This document shows positions 25,248 to 32,955 of a stretch of DNA of 64,000 nt, piece by piece; the first letter of the stretch is position 1, and each line of letters opens with the position of its first letter. Under the pieces are notes generated by a model. The model was not told where the DNA came from. It ran no database searches and saw only the letters and a list, made by a program, of their open reading frames with translations. Both the position numbers and the translations under genes were made by a program. Source of the DNA: JABCPE02 sp963516675 (lineage in GTDB: Bacteria; Bacteroidota; Bacteroidia; Flavobacteriales; Weeksellaceae); NCBI GenBank assembly GCA_963516675.1, contig CAUQBH010000005.1, positions 71,357 to 135,356 of the forward strand, read 5' to 3'.

Positions 25248-25784
25248 ATGTTCTATACATTACAGCTAAATGCTAAATTACAGCCTTTTGATAGGCACGA
25301 TTTGGAAGATTTAATAGAAGAATTTCTATCAGAAGGAAATTTAGGAGCGACATCTGGAGGCGGTACTATGATGGATAAGAGTGGAGAGGTGGAGTATTGC
25401 GATATTGAGCTGGAACTCAATAGTCCTGAAGCCGTGAAGGAGTTACTACACAAACTAGAAGAAATCGGTATTCCGAAAGGTTCTAAACTATACGGCGAAG
25501 ATTTTTCCCAAGAAGTAGGAACAGCAGAAGGATTGGCAATTTATATTAACGGAACAGACCTGCCAGAGGAGGTTTATCAGAACTGTGATATCAACGAAGT
25601 TTATAAAAATATTGAAGAAGCACTAAACGATGAGATAGTGGTGACTTCTTATTTTGAGGGAAGTACCGAGACAGCTCTATATTTCTACATCAATGGAAGT
25701 TTTGCAGAAGCGAAGGAAAAAATCAAAAACTTTGTGGAATCCTATCCTCTCTGCGAAAAATGTAGAATTGTCCAAATTGCATAA
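25248..25784 (+). CDS. Unknown acidic protein encoded inside the groES-groEL operon
   Basis: I do not recognise this family. The 178-residue product is acidic, has no signal peptide or membrane segment, and looks like two related alpha/beta halves: a beta-strand (LQLNAKL), helix, G-rich loop (TSGGGTMM), strand (DIELEL) and helix (AVKELLHKLEEIG) in residues 1-85, and a similar strand (LAIYING), helix, strand (ALYFYING) and helix (AEAKEKIKNFVE) in 95-170, ending with a Cys pair at CEKC. It is 13 bases after groES and 37 before the aldo/keto reductase gene, with no terminator, so it should be co-expressed with the chaperonin. Confidence 0.6.
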   Translation: MFYTLQLNAKLQPFDRHDLEDLIEEFLSEGNLGATSGGGTMMDKSGEVEYCDIELELNSPEAVKELLHKLEEIGIPKGSKLYGEDFSQEVGTAEGLAIYINGTDLPEEVYQNCDINEVYKNIEEALNDEIVVTSYFEGSTETALYFYINGSFAEAKEKIKNFVESYPLCEKCRIVQIA

Positions 25785-25821
25785 AAGATTATAAGTTTAA
25801 AACAAAATTCAAAATAAAAAT

Positions 25822-26661
25822 ATGAAAAAAATAACTTTAAATAATGGTGTAGAAATGCCACAGTTAGGATATGGGGTGTTTCAGGTTTCGCCAGAAGAAT
25901 GTGAGCGATGTGTTTCTGATGCTATTTCAGTAGGATATCGTTCCATTGATACGGCTCAAATCTACCAAAATGAAGAGGGCGTAGGAAATGCAGTTAAAAA
26001 AAGTGGTATTGATAGAAAAGAATTTTTTCTCACTACAAAGATATGGCCAAGTAATTTCGGGTATGAAAAAGCGAAATTATCCATTGACAAATCTTTGGAA
26101 AAATTACAAACAGATTACATAGATTTATTGCTTATTCATCAGCCTATAAATGACTATTACGGAGCATATAGAGCAATGGAAGAAGCCTATAAAGAAGGAA
26201 AAATCCGTGCGATAGGTGTAAGTAATTTTTATGCAGACAGATATTTGGATTTGGCTCATTTTGTTGAGGTAAAACCAGCTGTTAATCAGGTAGAAACTCA
26301 TGTTTTCCACCAGCAGAGAGAGTTGCAGGAAATTATGAAAAAACATGATACCAAACTGATGTCTTGGGGGCCTCTTGCAGAGGGAAAAAATGATTTTTTC
26401 AATAATCCTGTACTGAAAAAAATCGGCGAGAAATATGGGAAATCAGTAGCGCAAGTAGCACTTCGCTATCTATTTGAAAACGATGTGATTCTTATTCCGA
26501 AATCCGCCAACAAAGACAGAATGGCACAAAATATTGATATTTTTGATTTTCAGCTTTCAGCCGAAGATAGAGAAATAATCAGCCAGATGGATGAGAGAAA
26601 ACCATTTATTTTTGACCACAGAAATCCAGAGATGATAGAATTTTTGTTAAGTATTGTTTAA
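25822..26661 (+). CDS. Aldo/keto reductase
   Basis: NAD(P)H-dependent carbonyl reductase with a TIM barrel. The catalytic tetrad is present: Asp43, Tyr48 (DTAQIYQNE), Lys73 (TTKIW) and His106 (LLIHQP). The cofactor-binding segment IPKSANKDRM lies near residue 224. Length 279 residues fits the AKR5-type 2,5-diketo-gluconate reductase group, but substrate cannot be assigned. It sits between the unknown gene and groL in the chaperonin operon; a role in detoxifying reactive aldehydes during heat or oxidative stress is inference. Confidence 0.9.
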   Translation: MKKITLNNGVEMPQLGYGVFQVSPEECERCVSDAISVGYRSIDTAQIYQNEEGVGNAVKKSGIDRKEFFLTTKIWPSNFGYEKAKLSIDKSLEKLQTDYIDLLLIHQPINDYYGAYRAMEEAYKEGKIRAIGVSNFYADRYLDLAHFVEVKPAVNQVETHVFHQQRELQEIMKKHDTKLMSWGPLAEGKNDFFNNPVLKKIGEKYGKSVAQVALRYLFENDVILIPKSANKDRMAQNIDIFDFQLSAEDREIISQMDERKPFIFDHRNPEMIEFLLSIV

Positions 26662-26690
26662 AAATTAGCTTTAAAATATAATTTAAAAAA

Positions 26691-28319
26691 ATGGCAAAAG
26701 AAATTAAATTTGATATTGAATCAAGAGACGCATTAAAAAGAGGTGTAGATGCATTGGCGAATGCAGTAAAAGTGACATTGGGGCCTAAAGGGCGAAATGT
26801 AGTGATTGAGAAATCTTTCGGCGCGCCGCATGTGACCAAAGACGGAGTTTCTGTAGCGAAAGAAATAGAGCTGGAAGACAAAGTAGAAAACATGGGTGCT
26901 CAGATGGTAAAAGAAGTAGCTTCTAAAACCAATGACATCGCAGGAGATGGAACGACTACAGCTACAGTTTTGGCTCAGGCTATCGTAAGAGAAGGACTGA
27001 AAAATGTGGCAGCAGGAGCAAACCCAATGGACCTAAAAAGAGGAATCGACAAGGCTGTTTCTGCAGTGGTAGAAAACCTAAAATCTCAGTCTCAGCAAGT
27101 AGGAGATAATAATGATAAAATCAAGCAAGTAGCTTCTGTTTCTGCTAACAATGATGAAACCATCGGTGGGCTTATCGCTGATGCTTTCGCGAAAGTTGGT
27201 AAAGAAGGAGTAATCACCGTGGAGGAAGCGAAAGGAATAGACACTACGGTAGATGTGGTGGAAGGCATGCAGTTTGACAGAGGTTACCAGTCGCCATATT
27301 TCGTGACTAATCCAGATAAAATGGTGGCAGAATTGGACAACCCATACATTCTTTTAGTAGAGAAAAAAATCTCTTCTATGAAGGAGCTGCTTCCAGTTTT
27401 AGAGCCTGTGGCTCAGCAGGGAAAATCTTTATTGATTATTTCCGAAGAAGTAGAAGGCGAGGCTTTGGCAACTTTAGTTGTGAACAAACTAAGAGGTTCG
27501 CTTAAAATCGCAGCTGTGAAAGCGCCTGGTTTTGGTGACAGAAGAAAAGCTATGCTGGAGGACATCGCTATCCTTACAGGCGGGCAGGTGATTTCTGAAG
27601 AAAGAGGTTTCACTATGGAGAATGCTTCTATTGAGCTTCTTGGTAAAGCTGAAAAAGTAGTAATTGACAAAGATAATACGACTATCGTAAACGGAGCAGG
27701 AGATGATGCCCAAATCAAAGCGAGAGTAAACCAAATCAAAGCGCAGTTAGAATCTACAACTTCTGACTATGACAAAGAAAAACTTCAAGAAAGATTGGCC
27801 AAATTGGCAGGTGGTGTTGCCGTGCTTTATGTAGGTGCTGCTTCTGAAGTGGAGATGAAAGAGAAAAAAGACCGAGTAGATGATGCCCTACATGCAACTA
27901 GAGCCGCTGTAGAAGAAGGTATCGTAGCAGGTGGAGGAGTTGCCCTTGTAAGAGCGATAGAGTCTCTGAACAATCTTCACGGAGTGAACCAAGATGAAAA
28001 CACAGGTATCAAAATCGTGAAAAGAGCGATAGAAGAGCCACTAAGACAAATCGTAGCGAATGCAGGAGGCGAAGGCTCTGTAATCGTAGCGAAAGTATCA
28101 GAAGGTAAGGCAGATTTCGGGTACAATGCAAAAACGGATGAATTTGTAAACATGCTTGAAGCAGGAATCATAGACCCTACGAAGGTGACTCGTGTAGCCT
28201 TAGAAAACGCGGCATCTGTAGCAGGTATGCTTCTTACTACCGAGTGTGTCATCACAGAAATCCCAAAACCTGAACCACCAATGCCACCAATGGGAGGCGG
28301 TATGCCAGGAATGATGTAA
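26691..28319 (+). CDS. groL: Chaperonin GroEL
   Basis: ATP-dependent folding chaperone forming the double-ring cage. The 542-residue sequence has the family motifs TLGPKGRNVV, DGTTTATVLAQAI (near residue 87) and the VEEGIVAGGGVAL segment, and ends in a Gly/Met-rich tail (GGGMPGMM). The 29-base gap to the aldo/keto reductase gene has no promoter-like box, so it probably depends on the groES promoter two genes upstream. A hairpin follows. Confidence 0.98.
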   Translation: MAKEIKFDIESRDALKRGVDALANAVKVTLGPKGRNVVIEKSFGAPHVTKDGVSVAKEIELEDKVENMGAQMVKEVASKTNDIAGDGTTTATVLAQAIVREGLKNVAAGANPMDLKRGIDKAVSAVVENLKSQSQQVGDNNDKIKQVASVSANNDETIGGLIADAFAKVGKEGVITVEEAKGIDTTVDVVEGMQFDRGYQSPYFVTNPDKMVAELDNPYILLVEKKISSMKELLPVLEPVAQQGKSLLIISEEVEGEALATLVVNKLRGSLKIAAVKAPGFGDRRKAMLEDIAILTGGQVISEERGFTMENASIELLGKAEKVVIDKDNTTIVNGAGDDAQIKARVNQIKAQLESTTSDYDKEKLQERLAKLAGGVAVLYVGAASEVEMKEKKDRVDDALHATRAAVEEGIVAGGGVALVRAIESLNNLHGVNQDENTGIKIVKRAIEEPLRQIVANAGGEGSVIVAKVSEGKADFGYNAKTDEFVNMLEAGIIDPTKVTRVALENAASVAGMLLTTECVITEIPKPEPPMPPMGGGMPGMM

Positions 28320-28329
28320 TAAATAAACC

Positions 28330-28360
28330 AAAACCACCCGAGAAATTGGGTGGTTTTGAT
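28330..28360 (+). terminator. Terminator after groL
   Basis: AAAACCACCC at 28330-28339 pairs with GGGTGGTTTT at 28348-28357 around an 8-base loop. The T-tract is short. Confidence 0.75.
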
Positions 28361-28377
28361 ATAAAATATTTATAAGT

Positions 28378-29595
28378 ATGAAAACTAATAAGAAAACTAC
28401 AACAGAAGTAACCCGTATTAAAGGATATATACAAGCGATACAAAAATTTTCTGGAAATAATATTTTTTATAGAGGACATTCAAATAAAGAATATGAATTA
28501 AAGCCAGGTATTTATAGAGGTGATATAATAAAAAATGAAGATAAAATATATAGAGAAACTATTGCAAAAGTTCCTTATGATTTTAAAGATAAAAATACTA
28601 TAGAATCATTAGCGTTGATGCAGCATTATGGAATACCTACTAGAATATTAGATTTGACAACCAACGCTCTTGTAGCATTATATTTTGCTTGTATAGGTAA
28701 TGAAGATAAAGATGGAGAAGTAATAGTTTTTGATATACCAGAAGAAAATACTTGTTATTTTGACAGTGACAGAGTTACTATCTTGGCTAATCTTGCAAAA
28801 TCTAATGAAAATTTTTATTATAGAATAGTAAATTTACCTAAATATAAAGAAATTTCAGGCTTTTTAGGGGGAAAAAAAATATCACAAAAAGATTTTAATG
28901 ACAAAGACAAAGCAACAAAGTTAGGATGTATTTATGCCTATATCCACTGTAAAATTGATAAAGATATAAAAAATTATATTGATAAAGATATAAAAAATGG
29001 TTTAAAAACAATTGAAAATAAACTTACAGAATGGTTTGATAAAAATAAACTTACAGAATGGTTTGATAAAAATAAACAAACCAAGATTAATATTGATAAA
29101 CCTTTTTATGAAACACATTTCAAAAATGAAATTATAGAAAAGATGTTATCTATCATTAAAAATGATTATATTTCCAAAAGAATAGATTACCTAAACAAAG
29201 AATATTTTGGAAAATTATTACATAATATAAGAGAAGATAAACCATATTTTCAATCAATTATAGATCCTGATGATATTAATAATATATTCGCTGTTCAACC
29301 TAAACTAGACAATCCTCGTATTGTTCGGCAACATGGAGCATTTCTGATTTTTGGAATTAAACCATATGAATATAGTGATAAAGAAATAAAACCTATGCCC
29401 GAAATTAATCCAGACTGGATTATATCAAATGGTAAGGATGAAAAGAATAAAAGAATAATAATTAAGGGTAAAGAGAAAAAGGAAATATTAAAAGAATTAG
29501 AAATATTCGGCATAAATAAAAGTTTCTTATTTCCAGAAATAGATAAAGTAGCAGAAGATATCAAAGAAAAATACAACACTAAAAAAATAATATAA
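28378..29595 (+). CDS. FRG domain-containing protein
   Basis: Protein of the FRG family, named after a conserved Phe-Arg-Gly motif, which here reads FYRGHS at residues 30-35. The other hallmarks are QHYGIPTRILDLT from residue 82, followed by ALVALYFAC, and a late RQHGAFLIFG near residue 317. FRG proteins have no established biochemical activity; they are common in accessory regions and near defence genes. The gene is far more AT-rich than its neighbours and the middle (28954-29073) carries two in-frame tandem duplications. No partner gene is adjacent. Transfer from elsewhere is likely. Confidence 0.8.
   Translation: MKTNKKTTTEVTRIKGYIQAIQKFSGNNIFYRGHSNKEYELKPGIYRGDIIKNEDKIYRETIAKVPYDFKDKNTIESLALMQHYGIPTRILDLTTNALVALYFACIGNEDKDGEVIVFDIPEENTCYFDSDRVTILANLAKSNENFYYRIVNLPKYKEISGFLGGKKISQKDFNDKDKATKLGCIYAYIHCKIDKDIKNYIDKDIKNGLKTIENKLTEWFDKNKLTEWFDKNKQTKINIDKPFYETHFKNEIIEKMLSIIKNDYISKRIDYLNKEYFGKLLHNIREDKPYFQSIIDPDDINNIFAVQPKLDNPRIVRQHGAFLIFGIKPYEYSDKEIKPMPEINPDWIISNGKDEKNKRIIIKGKEKKEILKELEIFGINKSFLFPEIDKVAEDIKEKYNTKKII
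28954..28998 (+). repeat. 24-bp tandem duplication inside the FRG gene
   Basis: The 21-base string beginning ATTGATAAAGATAT occurs at 28954-28974 and again at 28978-28998, a 24-base period that keeps the frame and repeats the residues IDKDIKN. Confidence 0.85.
29020..29073 (+). repeat. 27-bp perfect tandem duplication inside the FRG gene
   Basis: Two identical 27-base units at 29020-29046 and 29047-29073, in frame, encoding KLTEWFDKN twice. Exact identity indicates a recent or actively maintained duplication. Confidence 0.9.
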
Positions 29596-29626
29596 TTAAA
29601 ATGTTCTTGTTTAAACTCAAATACTC

Positions 29627-29831
29627 TTGCATTTTAATTCCCGCAACTTGTTTGAACTAAAATGCGATTGCAGGTAAGGACAAACACCTCTGTTTTAATT
29701 CACATGCGGTTGCATTTTAATTCCCACAACTTGTTTGGACTTAAATGCAGTTGCAGGTAAGGACAAACACCTCTGTTTTAATTCACATGCAGTTGCATTT
29801 TAGTCCCCGCAATTTGTTTGAACTAAAATGC
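29627..29831. repeat. 83-bp tandem hairpin repeat array (2.5 units)
   Basis: Units begin at 29627, 29710 and 29793, each with TTGCATTTTA; the first two are full-length and nearly identical, the third is cut off at 29831. A degenerate partial copy (about 29606-29626) precedes. Within each unit GCATTTTAATTC and GAACTAAAATGC (29629-29640 and 29654-29665 in unit 1) form a 12-bp near-perfect stem with a 13-base loop. A second short inverted repeat (AGGT...ACCT) lies in the middle. The third unit contains the TTTG that serves as -33 element for the next gene. Together with its flanks it fills the 299-base gap between the FRG gene and the DUF6261-like gene. Confidence 0.85.
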
Positions 29832-29851
29832 AATTTTATTTTTTATATTTG
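29817..29851 (+). promoter_or_regulatory. Promoter of the DUF6261-like gene
   Basis: TTTG at 29817-29820 inside the third repeat unit, 23-base spacer, TATATTTG at 29844-29851. Transcription would start 35-40 bases before the ATG at 29895. Confidence 0.6.
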
Positions 29852-29894
29852 TCTCTGCATTAAATCAATTTTTTAACTTTTTAAATCAAAAAAT

Positions 29895-30563
29895 ATGAAA
29901 ATTTCTTTAGTCAGACTTACCACCAAAAACCTCGCTACTCTAGCTCTTAGGGTGATAGAGGCATCTAAAACAGGCAAAACTCAGCTGGGACAGCAGCACC
30001 CTATGCTGATGGATTTGGAAGAAAAATACAGAGCTTACGATGAGGTCTATACCAAACAGACTTTCAGCGGAAAAGGCAAATCCGTAGCCGAAGCCGATGA
30101 AGCAAGGGATAAGGCTTTCAGTAATCTCAAGAATTTTCTTTGGGGCTATCGCCAGGTGAGTTCCGTTCCCAATGCCGACCAAGCGGGCGAGCTGTATGAA
30201 GTTATCAAACTTTTCGGCACGGATATAGACCGCCTGAGCTACTCCGCCCAGTCTGCCCAGATGAAAAAACTCATAGAGGAGCTGGACAAACCAGAAAACA
30301 CCATAAAAATCAATGTCCTGTCCCTATCTGCGGCTTTTATGGAGCTAAAAACAAAGCATCAGCATTTTGAGCAATTATACACCGAACAGGTGGAAGCCAA
30401 TGCGGATTTAAGAAAAATGCCAAGTGCTACCGCCATCCGCCGAGACTTAGAAAAATCCCTGAAATCCTATCTAGACCTCATCAGCATTATGAAAACTCAG
30501 CCAGACTGGGCAGACTTCTACCAAGAAGTAAACGAACTGGTAAAATCCGCACGAAACAGCTGA
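29895..30563 (+). CDS. DUF6261-like family protein
   Basis: A 222-residue soluble, mostly helical protein without signal peptide. The opening MKISLVRLTTKNLATLALRV, the central DEVYTKQTFSGKGKSVAEAD and DEARDKAFSNLKNFLWGY match what I recall of Bacteroidota proteins labelled DUF6261; function is unknown. Helices with heptad-like spacing dominate residues 60-215. The gene is visibly richer in G and C, with many C-ending codons, than the FRG gene before it and the lipoprotein after it. It is bounded by an 83-bp repeat array upstream and a terminator downstream, so it is a stand-alone unit, probably acquired. Confidence 0.65.
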   Translation: MKISLVRLTTKNLATLALRVIEASKTGKTQLGQQHPMLMDLEEKYRAYDEVYTKQTFSGKGKSVAEADEARDKAFSNLKNFLWGYRQVSSVPNADQAGELYEVIKLFGTDIDRLSYSAQSAQMKKLIEELDKPENTIKINVLSLSAAFMELKTKHQHFEQLYTEQVEANADLRKMPSATAIRRDLEKSLKSYLDLISIMKTQPDWADFYQEVNELVKSARNS

Positions 30564-30606
30564 TAAAAACCAAAAAAAACACCTAATACATTAAAAAGAA
30601 ACAACA

Positions 30607-30637
30607 AAAAAACCATCTAAATTCAGGTGGTTTTTAT
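30607..30637 (+). terminator. Terminator after the DUF6261-like gene
   Basis: AAAAACCATCT at about 30607-30617 pairs with AGGTGGTTTTT at 30625-30635 with one wobble; a T-run follows. Confidence 0.7.
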
Positions 30638-30645
30638 TATTTTTG
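30638..30645 (+). promoter_or_regulatory. -7 element of the WG-repeat lipoprotein gene
   Basis: TATTTTTG, matching TAnnTTTG, 23 bases ahead of the ATG at 30668. Confidence 0.5.
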
Positions 30646-30667
30646 TTCTGTATTATATTTATATATC

Positions 30668-31816
30668 ATGAAAAAGGATATTATTTTTGCCTTATTGGGT
30701 TTGATGTTAGTATCGTGTACGCCTTCTTTTTTTACTTCTTATTTTGCTAAAATAGAGGATTTGAGCAGGCTTGATGGCAGGTATTATGCCAAGTCTGATG
30801 TGGAGCTGGGAAGAGATAACTATCAGCGAAAAGCGCATTTGCTAAGATTGTTTAATATGGATGGAAATATACAGGCTACATACTATGTAGATGTGAAATT
30901 TGAAGAACCAAATAAGGTGCATCTCACTTATCCTATTTTAAAGAATGACAGCCTCGTCGTTGAAAATAAGACTTTTACAGGAAAACGAAAGAAAAAAAGT
31001 TTAGAAATTACTTTTGCAAATCAAGATATTTATATTCCTTTAGTTTATTCTCGTTCTAATATTGATAAGCTCAAAATAGGTTTAGACAAAAAAAACAACA
31101 GTCTTTTATTAGAAAAATACACCTATATTGGTGGGAGTATTCTTATTTTTGGGTCAAGTTTCGGAAGAGAAAGATATTTCCCTTTCTATAAATATGATGA
31201 GTATAAAGCTGTTAAATCTTTCTATAAAAATGGGAAGTTTGGGATTTCAAGAGCAGACAAAACAATAGTAGAACCGATTTATGATTATGCATATGATTTT
31301 GAAAATAATTATATCATAGCTGGTTACAAAGGAAAGGAAGAACTTCTAGATATCGATGGAAAGCAGATTATCTCTCCCAGATATGATAAAATAGTAGATA
31401 TTCTCCCTTTGTATGGCAGAGGTGGCTTGTTGGGAACCTTCTTTAAGGTAATGAATAATGGCAAAATAGGTTTGGTAAATGAAAGTGGTAAAGAAATTAT
31501 TCCTACAAAATATGATGATATAGGATCTTATAATGGTTTTTTCTCACTTGAACTAAACAATAAATATGGCTATGCCACAACTGAAGGCGTGCTGTATCCT
31601 GCAATATATGATTTGTTGTATAATGATCATGCTGATTGTAGAAACCGAGTATATCACGCGGCTAAACGAGATGGAGAAGAATATATTTTGGATAATGAAG
31701 GGAATGAGTATAAATCCCAAAAAAAGTTTCCTAAGGTATGGATAAGACAAATTACACAAGTCTGCCCTGATTTAGAAACCAAAAGAAAAGTCTCTCCTGA
31801 TGAGGATGAGAAATAA
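30668..31816 (+). CDS. WG-repeat lipoprotein
   Basis: Predicted lipoprotein: MKKDIIFALLGLMLVSC is a signal sequence ending in a lipobox with Cys17. The C-terminal half holds at least three WG/KWG-like repeats, in which a segment such as NGKFGISRADKTIVEPIYD or NGKIGLVNESGKEIIPTKYD recurs about every 50-70 residues (roughly 190-330). Such repeats form beta-rich surfaces of unknown binding specificity. The protein probably faces the periplasm or outside. It is a single-gene unit with its own promoter and terminator. Confidence 0.75.
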   Translation: MKKDIIFALLGLMLVSCTPSFFTSYFAKIEDLSRLDGRYYAKSDVELGRDNYQRKAHLLRLFNMDGNIQATYYVDVKFEEPNKVHLTYPILKNDSLVVENKTFTGKRKKKSLEITFANQDIYIPLVYSRSNIDKLKIGLDKKNNSLLLEKYTYIGGSILIFGSSFGRERYFPFYKYDEYKAVKSFYKNGKFGISRADKTIVEPIYDYAYDFENNYIIAGYKGKEELLDIDGKQIISPRYDKIVDILPLYGRGGLLGTFFKVMNNGKIGLVNESGKEIIPTKYDDIGSYNGFFSLELNNKYGYATTEGVLYPAIYDLLYNDHADCRNRVYHAAKRDGEEYILDNEGNEYKSQKKFPKVWIRQITQVCPDLETKRKVSPDEDEK

Positions 31817-31825
31817 ATTTCCCTT

Positions 31826-31858
31826 GCCGCTCTTATTGAGTGGCTTTTGTTTTTATTT
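31826..31858 (+). terminator. Terminator after the WG-repeat lipoprotein gene
   Basis: GCCGCTC at 31826-31832 pairs with GAGTGGC at 31838-31844 (one wobble), followed by TTTTGTTTTT. Confidence 0.7.
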
Positions 31859-31913
31859 CGGTTTAAAATAAAAAGCCTATCTTTACGGACTTTTTTTGAA
31901 AAAATCTGAAAAT

Positions 31914-32870
31914 ATGTCACAAAACAATACTTTAAAGGGAGTGCTCTTGGTGGGACTCGGAGCGACCAGCTACGGAATGCTGGCAACTTTCGTGAAACTC
32001 GCTTATTCAGAAAATTATACCACAGCGGAGGTGACTGCTTCGCAGTTTGTTTTTGGGATTTTGGGAATGTATCTCATCGGTCTTTATTACAAATTTAAAA
32101 ATAAAGAAGCCACCGAAAACCCTTCTAAATCAGATATTGCCAAACTCATGCTGGCAGGGACTTCTCTGGGGATGACCAGCGTTTTCTATTATCTCGCGGT
32201 GCGGTATATCAATGTTTCTATTGCCATAGTTTTGCTGATGCAGACAGTCTGGATGGGTGTGATTTTGGAGTATTTTTTGGATAAAGTAGTTCCATCCATG
32301 CAGAAAATCATTTCTGTGGCGGTGGTGCTTACAGGGACTGTCTTGGCGACCAACTTGCTTTATTCAGACCTGAATATAGACTGGCGAGGGATTGTTTGGG
32401 GGATACTTGCGGCTTCATCTTTTACTACTACGATGTTTACTGCCAATCGTATTGCTCCTCACATTGCACCGCACAAAAGAAGCCTTTATATGCTTTTTGG
32501 CGGGGCGGTTATAGTGGCTGTTTTTGGCTTTATCACTCAGTTTGGACCAAATAATTTCCAATGGGCAAAAGAGCTTTTCTCTGGAATAAATGAAAATAAT
32601 GTTATCCAAGATTTTAATTTTGGGATTTTCACCAAATGGGGAATTGTCATTGCTGTTTTTGGGACGATTATTCCGCCGCTGCTTATGAATGCAGGTTTCC
32701 CTCATACAGGGCTGGGGCTGGGGAGTATTATCAGTTCTATGGAGCTTCCTGTTTCTGTGATGATGGCTTTTTTCATCTTGGGCGAGACTGTTATTTTCAG
32801 CCAATGGGTAGGGATTGTCCTTATTCTGATAGCGATAGTTATCATGAATATTCAGTTTAAAAAGAAATAA
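31914..32870 (+). CDS. EamA/DMT family transporter
   Basis: Inner-membrane drug/metabolite transporter with ten predicted membrane segments in two EamA halves (about residues 7-145 and 160-315). Start taken at the ATG at 31914 (MSQNNTLKGVLLVGLG); an in-frame TTG at 31896 would add MKKSEN. A -7-like TATCTTTA at 31879-31886 precedes. Substrate unknown; amino acid or metabolite export is common in this family. Product 318 residues. Confidence 0.88.
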   Translation: MSQNNTLKGVLLVGLGATSYGMLATFVKLAYSENYTTAEVTASQFVFGILGMYLIGLYYKFKNKEATENPSKSDIAKLMLAGTSLGMTSVFYYLAVRYINVSIAIVLLMQTVWMGVILEYFLDKVVPSMQKIISVAVVLTGTVLATNLLYSDLNIDWRGIVWGILAASSFTTTMFTANRIAPHIAPHKRSLYMLFGGAVIVAVFGFITQFGPNNFQWAKELFSGINENNVIQDFNFGIFTKWGIVIAVFGTIIPPLLMNAGFPHTGLGLGSIISSMELPVSVMMAFFILGETVIFSQWVGIVLILIAIVIMNIQFKKK

Positions 32871-32904
32871 AACCTTTTTTAAAAAGAAAAAAATAATCAA
32901 AACC

Positions 32905-32938
32905 AAAGCTAAAATACATTGTATTTTTAGCTTTTTTT
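32905..32938 (+). terminator. Terminator after the EamA gene
   Basis: AAAGCTAAAATACA at 32905-32918 pairs with TGTATTTTTAGCTTT at 32920-32934 (one bulged T), followed by T residues. Confidence 0.75.
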
Positions 32939-32955
32939 AACCAAAAAATATATTT

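Noticed and set aside
29627..29831. Possible CRISPR array in the 83-bp repeats
   Set aside because: The whole 83-base unit repeats, there are no short constant repeats with unique spacers, only 2.5 units exist, and no cas gene is nearby.
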